A DNA stretch of 64,000 nt from Yaniella sp. (GTDB lineage Bacteria; Actinomycetota; Actinomycetes; Actinomycetales; Micrococcaceae): positions 1 to 64,000 of the forward strand of contig NZ_JAKDKW010000001.1 of the NCBI RefSeq assembly GCF_030453185.1, in the 5' to 3' direction. How positions within the stretch are numbered: the first letter of the stretch is position 1; each line of letters starts with the position of its first letter. A program made the translations under genes and the position numbers. Under the pieces are notes generated by a model. The model saw only the letters and a program-made list of their open reading frames with translations. It had not been told where the DNA came from and did not search any database. Shown piece after piece: positions 31,474-41,609 of the stretch.

Positions 31474-32463
31474 TTAACGGTGAATGATGTGATCCGACAT
31501 CAATTGCAGAGCACGTTTCCGGTCCTCAAGTGGGCCAGCCATATTGGTGATTATGAGTTCGTCAGCGTTGACACGTGAGGCGAATTCATCCAACCAGTCA
31601 CGCACGGTGTCTGGTGTACCGACCGCGGTCATTTCCAACATCTGCAGCACTTGCTGGCCCGGAGGCGAGTGAAGAAGCTGGTCGACGTCATCGTCTGTGA
31701 GCTTCCGGCCACGACCCAGCATGGTGCGGATACGTGCGCGCTTGGCGCTGTCCCACATTTCTTGGGCACGCTCTTCGGTATCGGCAACGACCACGTTGGC
31801 GGCCGCAATGAAATGGGGCTTTGGCAGGTCTTCGGACGGGGTGAACTCGGTACGATACATCGCCGCAGCCGATTCAAGCATCTGCGGTGCGAAGTGGGAC
31901 GCAAAACTGTACGTCATACCCAGCTGAGCGGCCAATTGTGCACCGAAGTGCGAGGAACCCAGAATGATCAGTGGGACATTGGTGCCTGATCCGGGATACG
32001 CGTTGATCCCCGGGATGCGCGACTCGTCTTTGAGATAGCCTTGCAGTTCCAACACATCGGATGGGAAGCGCTCGGAAGATTGGTTGGTGCGGCGCAGTGC
32101 CATCAGGGTTTTCTGGTCGGTGCCGGGGGCCCGGCCCAACCCGAGGTCGATGCGGTCGCCGTAGAGCTCTTTGAGCGTACCGAATTGTTCGGCGATTATT
32201 AACGGTGCGTGGTTGGGAAGCATGATGCCGCCGGCCCCTAGGCGAATATTTGTAGTGTGCGCACCGATATGTGCCAACAAAACCGATGTGGCCGACGACG
32301 CGATAGTTTCCATGTTGTGGTGTTCTGCAAACCACAGACGGTGGAAACCAAGTTCGTCGGCCATCACGGCAAGTTCCGTGGATTCTTTCAGGGATTCAGC
32401 GATCGGTTGTCCATGACGGACGGTTGCCAAATCCAGGATGGACGCGGGATAGGGAGCAGTCAA
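31474..32463 (-). CDS. LLM class flavin-dependent oxidoreductase
   Basis: Luciferase-like monooxygenase fold motifs (LWFAEHHNM, RLGAGGIMLPNHAPL, LGRAPGTD). Confidence 0.92.
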   Translation of the reverse strand: MTAPYPASILDLATVRHGQPIAESLKESTELAVMADELGFHRLWFAEHHNMETIASSATSVLLAHIGAHTTNIRLGAGGIMLPNHAPLIIAEQFGTLKELYGDRIDLGLGRAPGTDQKTLMALRRTNQSSERFPSDVLELQGYLKDESRIPGINAYPGSGTNVPLIILGSSHFGAQLAAQLGMTYSFASHFAPQMLESAAAMYRTEFTPSEDLPKPHFIAAANVVVADTEERAQEMWDSAKRARIRTMLGRGRKLTDDDVDQLLHSPPGQQVLQMLEMTAVGTPDTVRDWLDEFASRVNADELIITNMAGPLEDRKRALQLMSDHIIHR

Positions 32464-32516
32464 AGTACCTCCAAAGTAGTGACGTCTAGAAGGTACAGCG
32501 CCCAGTGAGGCCTAGA

Positions 32517-32987
32517 TTATTCCGCGAGGTCGCTGACCGTCACGGCTAACTGCAGGGCAGCTTCGGCGGCTTCTTGACCTTTGGACTCCGAAGAGTCGTC
32601 AAGTCCGGCGCGGTCTAGTGCCTGGGCGTCGTTGTCCACGGTGAGAATACCGAAACCCACAGGCTTTCCGGCGTCTAGTTGTACGCGGGTGAGTCCAGAG
32701 GTCACGGCATCAGCAACGAAATCAAAGTGCGGTGTATCGCCGCGAATAATGACCCCGAGACATACGACGGCGTCGTAGCCGTTGGCCAGTGCGGCTTGGG
32801 CGGCAAGTGGAATTTCGAAGGACCCGGCTACGGTGACGAGTTTATGGGCCGCCCCGGAAGCTTCGAGGGTGGCGCTGGCCCCGTCGATGAGACCATTCAT
32901 GACGGTGGTATGCCATGATCCGGCGATGATGGCAATGCGGTATCCGGTGGCGTCAACTGCTAATTGGGGTGCTCCGTGTTTGGCCAT
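32517..32987 (-). CDS. ribH: 6,7-dimethyl-8-ribityllumazine synthase
   Basis: GSFEIPLAAQ, CLGVIIRGDTPHFD, GFGILT; rib operon. Confidence 0.96.
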   Translation of the reverse strand: MAKHGAPQLAVDATGYRIAIIAGSWHTTVMNGLIDGASATLEASGAAHKLVTVAGSFEIPLAAQAALANGYDAVVCLGVIIRGDTPHFDFVADAVTSGLTRVQLDAGKPVGFGILTVDNDAQALDRAGLDDSSESKGQEAAEAALQLAVTVSDLAE

Positions 32988-32994
32988 GGTGTTC

Positions 32995-34233
32995 CTATTC
33001 TGCTGGGATGACGTGATCGAGTTTGGTGGCTTTGGTGGTCAGATAATCAGCGTTTTCGGGGTGTCGGCCGACCACCAGCCCGATGCGCTCAGTGACGTTA
33101 ATGCCGTTGGCTTGAAGCTGATCGACCTTATCCGGGTTGTTAGTCAATAATTTGACGTTGTTGATGCCCAGACTGTCTAAAATCTCTGCTGCTGCAGTGT
33201 AGCTGCGGGCATCAACGGGCAGGCCAAGGTGTTCGTTCGCCTCGATCGTGTCCAAACCGGTGGATTGCAGCTGGTAGGCGCGGATCTTGTTGCCCAGCCC
33301 GATACCGCGTCCTTCTTGGCCGCGTAGGTAGATGACGATACCGCCGTGCGTACCGATATGTTCTAGCGCTGAATCGAGTTGTGCCCCGCATTCGCATTTC
33401 AGCGAACCGAAAGCTTCACCGGTGAGGCACTCAGAATGTACGCGGACAACGGTGGGCTGATCGGTGGCCAACACCGTATCTGGACCGATAAGCGCCAGGT
33501 GTTCGACCCCGGCTTTGCGGTCGCGGTAAACCTTCATGGTCAATGGGCCGAAGCTGGTGGGGACGAGTGCTTCGGCACGCTGCGAGACGTGCCGGTGGAT
33601 AACCTCTGACGGCGCAGTCTCCGGATGGTTTTGGTTCAGGTAGGCGGCCAACGCTTCGATAGTGATCACCGGGATATCATGTTCGGCTCCCAGGTCGACA
33701 AGGCCGGGTAAACGCATCATGTCGCCGTCGTCGGCAACAATTTCTGCGATCACACCGACCGGTGACAGCCCGGCCAGCTGCATGAGTTCGACAGCGGCTT
33801 CGGTGTGGCCAGGACGCTGCCGGACACCACCGGAGACGGCGCGCAGCGGCAGAATATGGCCGGGACGATTCAGGTCACTGGGGACAGTGTCGGGGGAAGC
33901 CAACAGGTTCACGGTGTGAGAACGATCGGCAGCCGAGATGCCTGTGGTGACCCCTTCGGCTGCATCAACGGTCACCGTGTAGGCGGTTTGGCGCACATCT
34001 TGGTTTTGAGAGACCATCATGGGCAGTTCTAGTCGGTCGGCAATTCCATCCGACATTGGCGCACATAATAGTCCCGAGGAGTACTCGACCATGAAGGCAA
34101 TTGTTTCGGTGGTGGCGAGTTCGGCGGAAATGATCAGGTCACCCTCGTTTTCGCGGTCCTCGTCGTCTGCGACGATAACCGGTTGACCTGCCGCGATGAC
34201 ATCGATGGCTTGCTGAATGGTGGCGAGTTTCAT
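32995..34233 (-). CDS. ribBA: Bifunctional DHBP synthase / GTP cyclohydrolase II
   Basis: DDEDRENEGDL (RibB), RVHSECLTGEAFGSLKCECGAQL, GQEGRGIGL (RibA). Confidence 0.97.
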   Translation of the reverse strand: MKLATIQQAIDVIAAGQPVIVADDEDRENEGDLIISAELATTETIAFMVEYSSGLLCAPMSDGIADRLELPMMVSQNQDVRQTAYTVTVDAAEGVTTGISAADRSHTVNLLASPDTVPSDLNRPGHILPLRAVSGGVRQRPGHTEAAVELMQLAGLSPVGVIAEIVADDGDMMRLPGLVDLGAEHDIPVITIEALAAYLNQNHPETAPSEVIHRHVSQRAEALVPTSFGPLTMKVYRDRKAGVEHLALIGPDTVLATDQPTVVRVHSECLTGEAFGSLKCECGAQLDSALEHIGTHGGIVIYLRGQEGRGIGLGNKIRAYQLQSTGLDTIEANEHLGLPVDARSYTAAAEILDSLGINNVKLLTNNPDKVDQLQANGINVTERIGLVVGRHPENADYLTTKATKLDHVIPAE

Positions 34234-34853
34234 TTTTCCTCTTTGGTGTTGAACTGGAGCATACGGGCGACATGGCGGGCAAGGATGTCGGTTTCCAAAT
34301 TGACCACATCCCCAATCTCGGTTATGCCCAGCGTGGTCGCTTCAAGTGTTTCGGGGATGAGAAAGATATCGAACCAGTGCTGTGATGATTCGGGTTCGGT
34401 GACTTCGGCAACCGTCAGCGAGATACCGTTGACTGTGATGGATCCCTGGTCGATTAGATACGGTGCTAACCGTTCGGGCAGACTGATACGCATGCGGGTC
34501 CACTGTTCTCCGGGTTCGATCTCGCTGACCGTGGCGGTGGATTCCACATGCCCCTGCACAATGTGGCCCCCGAAGCGGTCGGCTGCCCCCATGGCAGGTT
34601 CCACATTGACTTTGTCTCCGGTGGTCTTTGTGCCCAGCGAGGTCAGCCGAAGAGTTTGGACCATCACGTCTGCGGTAAAACTGTGGTCGGTAAACTCTGT
34701 AACCGTCAGACAAACACCGTCGATGGCTATCGAATCACCACGCCGCACATCGATGAGCACACTAGGGGCGTGAATGGTGAGTGCCAACGTGTCGGGGGAG
34801 GTCTCGGTGATCGCGGTTATGTCACCGCGGGTTTGGATAATGCCGGTAAACAC
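34230..34853 (-). CDS. ribE: Riboflavin synthase alpha subunit
   Basis: MFTGIIQ, GDSIAIDGVCLTV, GHIVQGHVE, SITVNGISLTV duplicated lumazine-binding repeats. Confidence 0.96.
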   Translation of the reverse strand: MFTGIIQTRGDITAITETSPDTLALTIHAPSVLIDVRRGDSIAIDGVCLTVTEFTDHSFTADVMVQTLRLTSLGTKTTGDKVNVEPAMGAADRFGGHIVQGHVESTATVSEIEPGEQWTRMRISLPERLAPYLIDQGSITVNGISLTVAEVTEPESSQHWFDIFLIPETLEATTLGITEIGDVVNLETDILARHVARMLQFNTKEEK

Positions 34854-35911
34854 TAGTGATCCTTACGCAGGGTGGAAACGGTATCTGCCTCAAGTCGATG
34901 AATACTTGAGAAGGTCAATTTATGGGCGTCGGTGAGGGTTGGAACACCCAGCTCACCGACGGCTTGATGGGGCCCGCCCAGCAGTAGTGGCGCAGTGTAG
35001 ATCAACAGTTCATTGGCCAACTGCTCAGCTAAGACTGCCGTGGTGAATCGGGGACCGGCTTCAAGTAACACTCGTGGTGCCCCATCCACATACTCGGCCA
35101 GGGCCGTCAACTGGCTGCCGAGGTCTCGTCCTGAAAATTGCGGTGCACGATCAAATCCTCGCCAGGCCAATGCGGGATGCTGGTGGATTGCCGCATTGTT
35201 ATCGACATCGCTGGTACCGAAGATTACCGGTAGCGGTTGGTCTTGGGGCGCCACCAGGAGGTCTCCATGCTCATCGCGTGCCGTCAGAGCCGGATTGTCT
35301 GCGGCTACGGTGGCGCTAGTGGTCACGACAATATCTGCCAACGCGCGCTGCAGATGTACGTGACGACGTGCCTTGGCACCGGTGATCCACTGACTGGAGC
35401 CGTCAGCGGCCGCAAGCCGACCGTCTAACGACTGGGCCCATTTCGCAATGACCCGGCCGCGGGTTTGCTCGGTGCGTTGATGCCAGCCACGCAACAGTCG
35501 GGCCGTGGCTTCGGACTCCACCCCGCCGACGACTCGGTGACCACGGGCGAATAATTCGGTTGCACCACCCGATGAATGTTGGCCAAGATCGGGCTGCCCA
35601 TACACGATGGTGCCAATACCGGACGTATGGAGGGCCACAACACAAGGTGGTGTAGTGCCGGTATGGTTACACGGTTCTAGCGTGACGACGGCGGTGAGGG
35701 CCACTGGATTGAGCTGCGGATCCAGGTTTTTGAGTGCCGCCACTTCGGCATGGTCTGATCCGGATCCGGCGTGATAGCCCTCGGCAACAATGGAACCGGC
35801 CCCATCGATGATCACACAGCCCACTTGGGGATTAATATCATCTGATGGCCCGCGTTGTGCAAGCGTGATAGCACGCTGCATCGCAGAAGAAAGCTGGGTG
35901 TGAGATAACAT
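34853..35911 (-). CDS. ribD: Bifunctional riboflavin deaminase/reductase
   Basis: PQVGCVIID, HAEVAAL, LEPCNHTGTTPPC, C-terminal reductase domain. Confidence 0.96.
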   Translation of the reverse strand: MLSHTQLSSAMQRAITLAQRGPSDDINPQVGCVIIDGAGSIVAEGYHAGSGSDHAEVAALKNLDPQLNPVALTAVVTLEPCNHTGTTPPCVVALHTSGIGTIVYGQPDLGQHSSGGATELFARGHRVVGGVESEATARLLRGWHQRTEQTRGRVIAKWAQSLDGRLAAADGSSQWITGAKARRHVHLQRALADIVVTTSATVAADNPALTARDEHGDLLVAPQDQPLPVIFGTSDVDNNAAIHQHPALAWRGFDRAPQFSGRDLGSQLTALAEYVDGAPRVLLEAGPRFTTAVLAEQLANELLIYTAPLLLGGPHQAVGELGVPTLTDAHKLTFSSIHRLEADTVSTLRKDH

Positions 35912-35944
35912 CCGGCGTCTGACTCCTTGATACAGGTGCGCCGG
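35912..35944 (-). promoter_or_regulatory. Candidate ribD SD-sequestering hairpin
   Basis: CCGGCG...AAGGAG...CGCCGG immediately 5' of the ribD ATG. Confidence 0.45.
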
Positions 35945-35972
35945 GAATTGCTGCTAACAGTCGTAGCAGCGC

Positions 35973-36099
35973 GTTCCTCTCATCCGGACTAAAGCTTTAC
36001 GCCTATCACCGTCGGTACCAGAATTTCACTGGATCAACCCCGCGGGCGCGGGGGTCGCGGACTTTTACCGCCGGTTCGGATTCTCACCGACCCCGGAAC
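35973..36099 (-). ncRNA. FMN riboswitch (RFN element)
   Basis: Minus strand: GUUCCGGGGUCGGUGAGAAUCCGAACCGGCGGUAAAAGUCCGCGACC...GUGAAAUUCUGGUACCGACGGU...AGUCCGGAUGAGAGGAAC; P1 GUUCC/GGAAC. Confidence 0.95.
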
Positions 36100-36156
36100 A
36101 CAACAACTACTGTACACCGAGTCCCTCACATTCGGCAGTTTTCAGCTTCATCTAGG

Positions 36157-36942
36157 TTAACCATTGAGATTCTCAAGCAATGACACGGTGTCGCTCGGGG
36201 TCAAGACGGTCGCCGGGTGTGGTCCTGCTGCTGCTAACCTAGAGCGCAAAACTTCTTGCGCGTCATCATCGATAGGCAATCCACCGCCAGCTGCAACGAC
36301 AGCGTTACCAGAACTACGGTGCACCAGTGTGGACGCATCAGCCAACGTCCAGGCCCCTTGAAATTCTCGAGCCACGGTGTGCAGGGCGCGAGCCTGTGCA
36401 GTAAAGAACTGTAGGCCGTCTTCGTCCTCGCCAATATTCACCAGGAGTACGCCCTGGGGAGCCAACCGGTCTATGAGCTCACGGTAGAAGTCCTCGCCGG
36501 TCAGATGCGCAGCCGTATCTCCGCCGGTGAAAATATCAACGACGACAGCATCAAAATAATGCATTTCCATTGCTTGGACCTGGGCGCGGGCATCGCCGGT
36601 CACTACATCCAGATGCGTTCCTTCGGGCAGTGGCAACTCGTCGACTACTAGCGGGATGAGCCGAGGGTCGAGTTCGACGACGGTTTGGTGAGAGCCTGGA
36701 CGGGTGGCTTGAATATACCGGGGGAGTGTCAGGGCACCGGCGCCCAGATGCAATACCTTGATCGGTTGCGTAGCTGGCCAACAGACGTCGATTACATTGG
36801 CGATGCGGTGGAGATATTCGAAACGGATCACACTGGGATCGACTAAGTCCACGTGCGATTGAACGTCGCCATCGAGTTCTAAGATCCACCCGTCGTCGAA
36901 TCCAGCGGGGATAATTTTTGCGTGCTCGGAGAAAGTACTCAT
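36157..36942 (-). CDS. Spermidine synthase-like methyltransferase-fold protein
   Basis: VLHLGAGALTLPRYI, VVELDPRLI, DAVVVDIF. Confidence 0.85.
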   Translation of the reverse strand: MSTFSEHAKIIPAGFDDGWILELDGDVQSHVDLVDPSVIRFEYLHRIANVIDVCWPATQPIKVLHLGAGALTLPRYIQATRPGSHQTVVELDPRLIPLVVDELPLPEGTHLDVVTGDARAQVQAMEMHYFDAVVVDIFTGGDTAAHLTGEDFYRELIDRLAPQGVLLVNIGEDEDGLQFFTAQARALHTVAREFQGAWTLADASTLVHRSSGNAVVAAGGGLPIDDDAQEVLRSRLAAAGPHPATVLTPSDTVSLLENLNG

Positions 36943-36982
36943 GATCTTCTAGCGTAGACGCAATGCGGATACATAAAACAAA

Positions 36983-37027
36983 GTCCCCGGCCACACGTGC
37001 CGAGTTTGGCAGTTGCGGACCGGGGAC
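36983..37027 (-). terminator. glnA1 terminator
   Basis: Minus: GTCCCCGG...CCGGGGAC followed by TTTGTTTT. Confidence 0.75.
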
Positions 37028-37054
37028 CCTGGATTGCTGTGGTCGCCTGAGGGA

Positions 37055-38482
37055 TCAGACTGAGTAGTACAGCTCAAATTCCATTGGTGAAACCATGGCC
37101 TGCATCGGTGCGATTTCCGTTTCGCGTTTGAGCTGGATCCAGGTTTCTACGAGGTCCTCAGTGAACACATCGCCGGCCAGCAAGAACTCGTGATCTTCTT
37201 CCAGGGCGTCAATGGCTTCTTCTAACGTGCGTGGAGCCTGCTGAATATTCTGGGCCTCTTCTGGCGGCAATTCATAGAGATCTTTATCGATCGGCTCTGC
37301 AGGCTCGATACGATTTCGAATACCGTCCAGGCCGGCCATCAGCTGGGCAGCAAATCCGAGATACGGGTTACCGGAGGGGTCCGGTGCACGGAATTCCAGG
37401 CGCTTGGCTTTCGGGTTCGCTCCGGTCACCGGAATGCGTACCGCAGCTGAACGGTTGCCCTGGGAATACAACATGTTGACCGGCGCTTCGAAGCCTTTGA
37501 CCAGGCGCTTATAAGAGTTCACTGTCGGGTTCGTAAACGCCAAGACAGCGGAAGCGTGCTTCAGTAGACCACCGATGTACCACCGTGCGGTATCGGAGAG
37601 GTTTGCGTAGCCAGTTTCGTCGTAGAACAGTGGCTCTCCGTCCATCCACAGTGACTGGTGACAGTGCATACCTGAACCGCCATCACCAAACACGGGTTTT
37701 GGCATAAAGGTTGCTGTCTTGCCAGCCTGTTCTGCAGCGCCCTTGACGATGTATTTGAAAAGTTGGACATCGTCGGCAGCTCGCATTAGTGTGTCGAAGC
37801 GATAGTTGATCTCGCCCTGGCCACCTGCACCGACTTCGTGGTGTGAGCGCTCGACCTCAAGTCCAACCTGGCCCAAGAGCAGCGAGATATCATCGCGCAG
37901 GTCTGCGTGTTTATCAACCGGGGCTACCGGGAAGTAGCCTTTCATGGTCCGGTTACGGTGACCAAGGTTGCCGCCCTCGATTTCCTTTCCGTCGTTCCAG
38001 AAAGCTTCGTCAGAATCTACGGAAGCGAAAGAACGATTTGGCAAATGAGTTTCGAATCGGACATCGTCGAAAATGTAAAACTCTGCTTCTGCTGCGAAGA
38101 TAGCAGTGTCTGCAATACCGGTAGAAGCCACGTAGTCTTCGGCGCGCTGGGCTACCGACCGTGGGTCACGCACGTAAGCTTCGCCGGTGCGTGGCGACAG
38201 GATAGAAAAGGACATGCACAGGGTCTTGTGCTTACGGAAAGGGTCGACAAAAGCAGTACCAACATCTGGAATCAATTGCAGATCCGAGTCGGCAATACCG
38301 GCGAAACCCGGAATGGAAGAACCATCGAAGAGCTGCCCGATGGTGAAGAAGTCATCGTCTACGGATTCAGCAGGAACGTTGAAGTGGTGCTGGCCGCCCA
38401 GCATGTCGGTGAACCGGATATCTACAAAGACGACGTCCTTGTCCTGAATATAGGATAAAACTTCTTCGGGTGAGGTGAACAT
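37055..38482 (-). CDS. glnA: Glutamine synthetase type I
   Basis: [34 protein letters not shown] adenylylation-site motif; GGAG SD before ATG 38482. Confidence 0.96.
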   Translation of the reverse strand: MFTSPEEVLSYIQDKDVVFVDIRFTDMLGGQHHFNVPAESVDDDFFTIGQLFDGSSIPGFAGIADSDLQLIPDVGTAFVDPFRKHKTLCMSFSILSPRTGEAYVRDPRSVAQRAEDYVASTGIADTAIFAAEAEFYIFDDVRFETHLPNRSFASVDSDEAFWNDGKEIEGGNLGHRNRTMKGYFPVAPVDKHADLRDDISLLLGQVGLEVERSHHEVGAGGQGEINYRFDTLMRAADDVQLFKYIVKGAAEQAGKTATFMPKPVFGDGGSGMHCHQSLWMDGEPLFYDETGYANLSDTARWYIGGLLKHASAVLAFTNPTVNSYKRLVKGFEAPVNMLYSQGNRSAAVRIPVTGANPKAKRLEFRAPDPSGNPYLGFAAQLMAGLDGIRNRIEPAEPIDKDLYELPPEEAQNIQQAPRTLEEAIDALEEDHEFLLAGDVFTEDLVETWIQLKRETEIAPMQAMVSPMEFELYYSV

Positions 38483-38636
38483 TGTCACTCCATTCATTGT
38501 GTATAAGTTGGTACAAGCTTAACGATTTTTCAGATCACATTGAAGTTCTGAGTCTCCAGAACGCGAGAATGCGGTGCAATAGACATTCTTAAAACAGCCA
38601 ATACTCCGGGCTCTCAGCAAAGCCACTAAGCTAGAG

Positions 38637-39050
38637 ATGATGAGCAACGCACAAAATTCTTCTCACCAGCCACGCTGGGCTGGCCAATTTCTCGGTCTAC
38701 CTGAGTCAGGACCAGCCTCGATGGCTTCGTATCCGCGTCGCATCGGTGCGGTTTTCATTGATTGGTTTGTGGCCAGTGGTATTGGCATGATCATTGAGCC
38801 TGACAATCAATGGGTTGTACTGGCTACGTTCTTATTCTTACATTTCGTCCTACTGTGGCTATTCGGGACGACTCTGGGTAAAAGGGTGTTTAGAATCCAA
38901 GTGGTACAGCTGGGCGGAGCTCCTATTAAGCTTTATCAGGCAGCGATTCGGGCGATTTTACTGTGCTTGGTCATTCCGGTCTTGGTTATCGATGGGGATA
39001 GTCGTGGCCTTCATGAAAAACTGGCCGGCACCGTAGAGATTCATATGTAA
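38637..39050 (+). CDS. RDD family membrane protein
   Basis: YPRRIGAVFIDWFVASG, TLGKRVFRIQVV, RGLHEKLAGT. Confidence 0.92.
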   Translation: MMSNAQNSSHQPRWAGQFLGLPESGPASMASYPRRIGAVFIDWFVASGIGMIIEPDNQWVVLATFLFLHFVLLWLFGTTLGKRVFRIQVVQLGGAPIKLYQAAIRAILLCLVIPVLVIDGDSRGLHEKLAGTVEIHM

Positions 39051-39068
39051 TCTCACGACACCGGCCAG
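39021..39068 (-). terminator. Terminator of the DUF4191 gene, embedded in the RDD gene 3' end
   Basis: CTGGCCGG...GAGATT/AATCTC...CCGGCCAG; minus strand is followed by TTTTT. Confidence 0.65.
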
Positions 39069-39085
39069 CTGAATAAATCAGGGGT

Positions 39086-39889
39086 TTAGCGACCGCGCAT
39101 AGCTTTGCGGTCAGGACGCATTCGGTTCGGGTCAATGCCCTTCGGGATGCCCAAGTTGTTTACAGGCATGGACGAGATGCGCTGTTCAACGGCGCGAACT
39201 TCGTGACGGTTGAGCGTCTTCTTCATCCGCTTGATCGTTGACTTCACCTCGTGCAGCTCTACTTCGTTGGGACCGTGGCCAACCTGGATCGTGCGGATCT
39301 CAACGTTCGGCAAGAACCGCTCGAGGTGCTTGCGTTGTTTCTCCGCCAGCTTTTTGGCACGGTTATAGTCACCATCCGCCACCAGGACAACACCGGCTTT
39401 ACCGATAGCACGAAATACTGTCTCCTGGGTGCGAGGGTTAACGGCAACAGGGTCATCCTCAACGACCCAGCCGCGACCCAGCTGCGATAACGTAGCACCA
39501 GCAGCACCGGGCCTACCCTCAATCTGGGCAAAGGCCGCTTTCTCCGCCTTCTTATTCATAATGATGATCGCTGCCAGTAGACCAAGCGGAATGAACATCA
39601 GCGTCCACAGCACTGGAGAACCAGTGAGTAAGCCGATGACGAGACCGATCACCAGGGCAGCGACAAACGCGCCAACCATCCACCAGACAATCGATGGATC
39701 AAACTTCCGCGTCATTTTAAAGACGTCGGCGATTTGTTTGAAGAAGCCTTGCTTATTAGCCTTCTTGGCTTTCTTCGCTTCTTTCGCCTCAATTTTCTCA
39801 GTCTTACGACGAGCCTTCTGCTCAGCCTTAACGGTTTTGAGGTCCTTTTTGGGCGCTTGAGCTGCGCCGGAAGATTTTTGTTCAGCCAT
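39086..39889 (-). CDS. DUF4191 family membrane protein
   Basis: Two TMs, Lys-rich N-terminus, conserved actinobacterial family next to RDD/glnA. Confidence 0.85.
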   Translation of the reverse strand: MAEQKSSGAAQAPKKDLKTVKAEQKARRKTEKIEAKEAKKAKKANKQGFFKQIADVFKMTRKFDPSIVWWMVGAFVAALVIGLVIGLLTGSPVLWTLMFIPLGLLAAIIIMNKKAEKAAFAQIEGRPGAAGATLSQLGRGWVVEDDPVAVNPRTQETVFRAIGKAGVVLVADGDYNRAKKLAEKQRKHLERFLPNVEIRTIQVGHGPNEVELHEVKSTIKRMKKTLNRHEVRAVEQRISSMPVNNLGIPKGIDPNRMRPDRKAMRGR

Positions 39890-39984
39890 GATAAACCTAT
39901 TCTAGCCCTAACCCCTGTGGACAACTTAATTTGACCTTTGTATTTTCGGGCATGATAGAGCCTACCTGTCCGAGGAGATAAACC

Positions 39985-41490
39985 GTGAATTCGACCACAG
40001 ATAGAGAATCGGATTTGCTCAGCACCCGAATAGCAGCAAAATTCGCGCCACCGCAGTTGCTCGCAATTGACGACTGGCGCCTTATTCGGCACCTGGGTAG
40101 CGGTTCAACTGCACATGTATGGCTCTTGCATAACGAATTGCGTTCCCAGTATGTCGCTTGCAAAACTCCCAAAACGCACCTGGACGCTGCTGCACTTTCG
40201 CAAGAAGCGCAGTTGGCCGGGGGGCTGTTCCACGAAAACTTGGTCGCGCGAAGCGAACTATCCCCGAGTTTGAGCCTCGCAGAGACTACTTTTTGGGAAT
40301 TTCTAGCTGGCGGATCATTATCTAACCTTGTTGCATCAACCGGTGTTTTGAGTCTTGCAAACACGGTGACGGTACTGTGGCCAATGCTCCAGGTTGCCCA
40401 GTATTTACATAGTCAGCAGATCGTCCACGGGGACATCTCACCGCGAAACATTCTCTTTGACCTGACCGGAAGGCCGGTACTTATTGATCTCGGAGCAGCC
40501 AGGGCGACGGCACATTCTTCTACTCTGACCGGAACACCGGGTTTTGTGGCGCCAGAATTGGTTCACCCGACCGGTCAGATTGAAGGGTTAGGCGCAGCGG
40601 CCGATGTTTATTCGCTTGGAGCCATTGGCTGGTTCTGTCTGACAGGTATGATGCCCGGCCCAACGCATGCAAGGGTTCCCCTTGTGACACTCAACCCTGA
40701 CTTAGGTGCGGACACCATCGAGCTGTTGGAAGCATCACTGTCAGAACAGCCGGCGCTGCGACCGAGCTTGAGCCAACTAATGGGCGCTGTCCCATACTGG
40801 GCAAAGCCAGAACCCGTGGATTTGTTTCCGGCCGTGGGCGAGGAATACGAGCTCCTTTTACCCACGAGAAAGCCCTTGGCTGCGCAGACACCAAAACGTC
40901 GCACGCGAAAACAAAGCCGTCAGTCGCCGGCAAAGCTAAGGTCAAAAGGTAAAGCGGTACGGTGCCCCAGTGCGTCCCGTCGGCGAATAGTCTTGGGACT
41001 TAGCACCCTAGCGTTAGCCGGGGGAGTGGCGGTAACTGCCACCTATGGAAATCCGGGAGCTGAACAACTAGCAGTAGGCTCGCAGGCGGATGAGCAAACC
41101 AAAACTACTCAAGAAGTCGACTTCCAAGCAATCATTGATTCGTTGGCTAAAGCACGTAGCACTGCATGGAAAGAAGCGGATCCCTCACTAAGTGACACCT
41201 ATGCAGTAGCTGATTCAAAGATCCTGACTGACGATCGTGCGGTTTTGGAATCGCTCGATTCAGCGGGGCACACTTTGGACGGTATACGGATGCGAGCGGT
41301 AGTTCGTGCCGTCGAGCATATAGATGAGCATGCACTCGTTACCGTTGAATGGCGCACGGGTCGTTATGCTCAACGGGATGCTTCTGGAGAAATGGTTGAA
41401 GAATTCCAGCCGCAAACAGAGACCATAGACATGACCTTGCAGGAGACCGCTGAGGGGTGGAAGCTCGCAGACGTAGCAGTACGGAGCTGA
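39985..41490 (+). CDS. Serine/threonine protein kinase-like membrane protein
   Basis: GSGSTAHVWL, VACKTP, IVHGDISPRNILFD, LIDLGAA, GTPGFVAPE; TM near residues 330-350 and extracellular tail. Confidence 0.88.
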   Translation: MNSTTDRESDLLSTRIAAKFAPPQLLAIDDWRLIRHLGSGSTAHVWLLHNELRSQYVACKTPKTHLDAAALSQEAQLAGGLFHENLVARSELSPSLSLAETTFWEFLAGGSLSNLVASTGVLSLANTVTVLWPMLQVAQYLHSQQIVHGDISPRNILFDLTGRPVLIDLGAARATAHSSTLTGTPGFVAPELVHPTGQIEGLGAAADVYSLGAIGWFCLTGMMPGPTHARVPLVTLNPDLGADTIELLEASLSEQPALRPSLSQLMGAVPYWAKPEPVDLFPAVGEEYELLLPTRKPLAAQTPKRRTRKQSRQSPAKLRSKGKAVRCPSASRRRIVLGLSTLALAGGVAVTATYGNPGAEQLAVGSQADEQTKTTQEVDFQAIIDSLAKARSTAWKEADPSLSDTYAVADSKILTDDRAVLESLDSAGHTLDGIRMRAVVRAVEHIDEHALVTVEWRTGRYAQRDASGEMVEEFQPQTETIDMTLQETAEGWKLADVAVRS

Positions 41491-41563
41491 GTAATCGTTT
41501 CACGGCTATTGTGTTCTCTGGATTGACTGCCACAAAACGCCGTCAGACCTGGCTTTTGAAAAC

Positions 41564-41595
41564 AAAAAACCGCAGAGCGAACTCTGCGGTTTTTT
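41564..41595. terminator. Bidirectional terminator
   Basis: AAAAAACCGCAGAG-cga-ACTCTGCGGTTTTTT between convergent genes. Confidence 0.92.
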
Positions 41596-41609
41596 CAATG
41601 GAGCGTGCA

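Noticed and set aside
37907-38458. 183-aa plus-strand ORF opposite glnA
   Set aside because: Shadow of conserved glutamine synthetase; no family resemblance
26975-38482. Two glutamine synthetases as a recent duplication
   Set aside because: Proteins are divergent (GlnA1 with adenylylation motif, GlnA2 without); the pair flanking this region is common in actinobacteria
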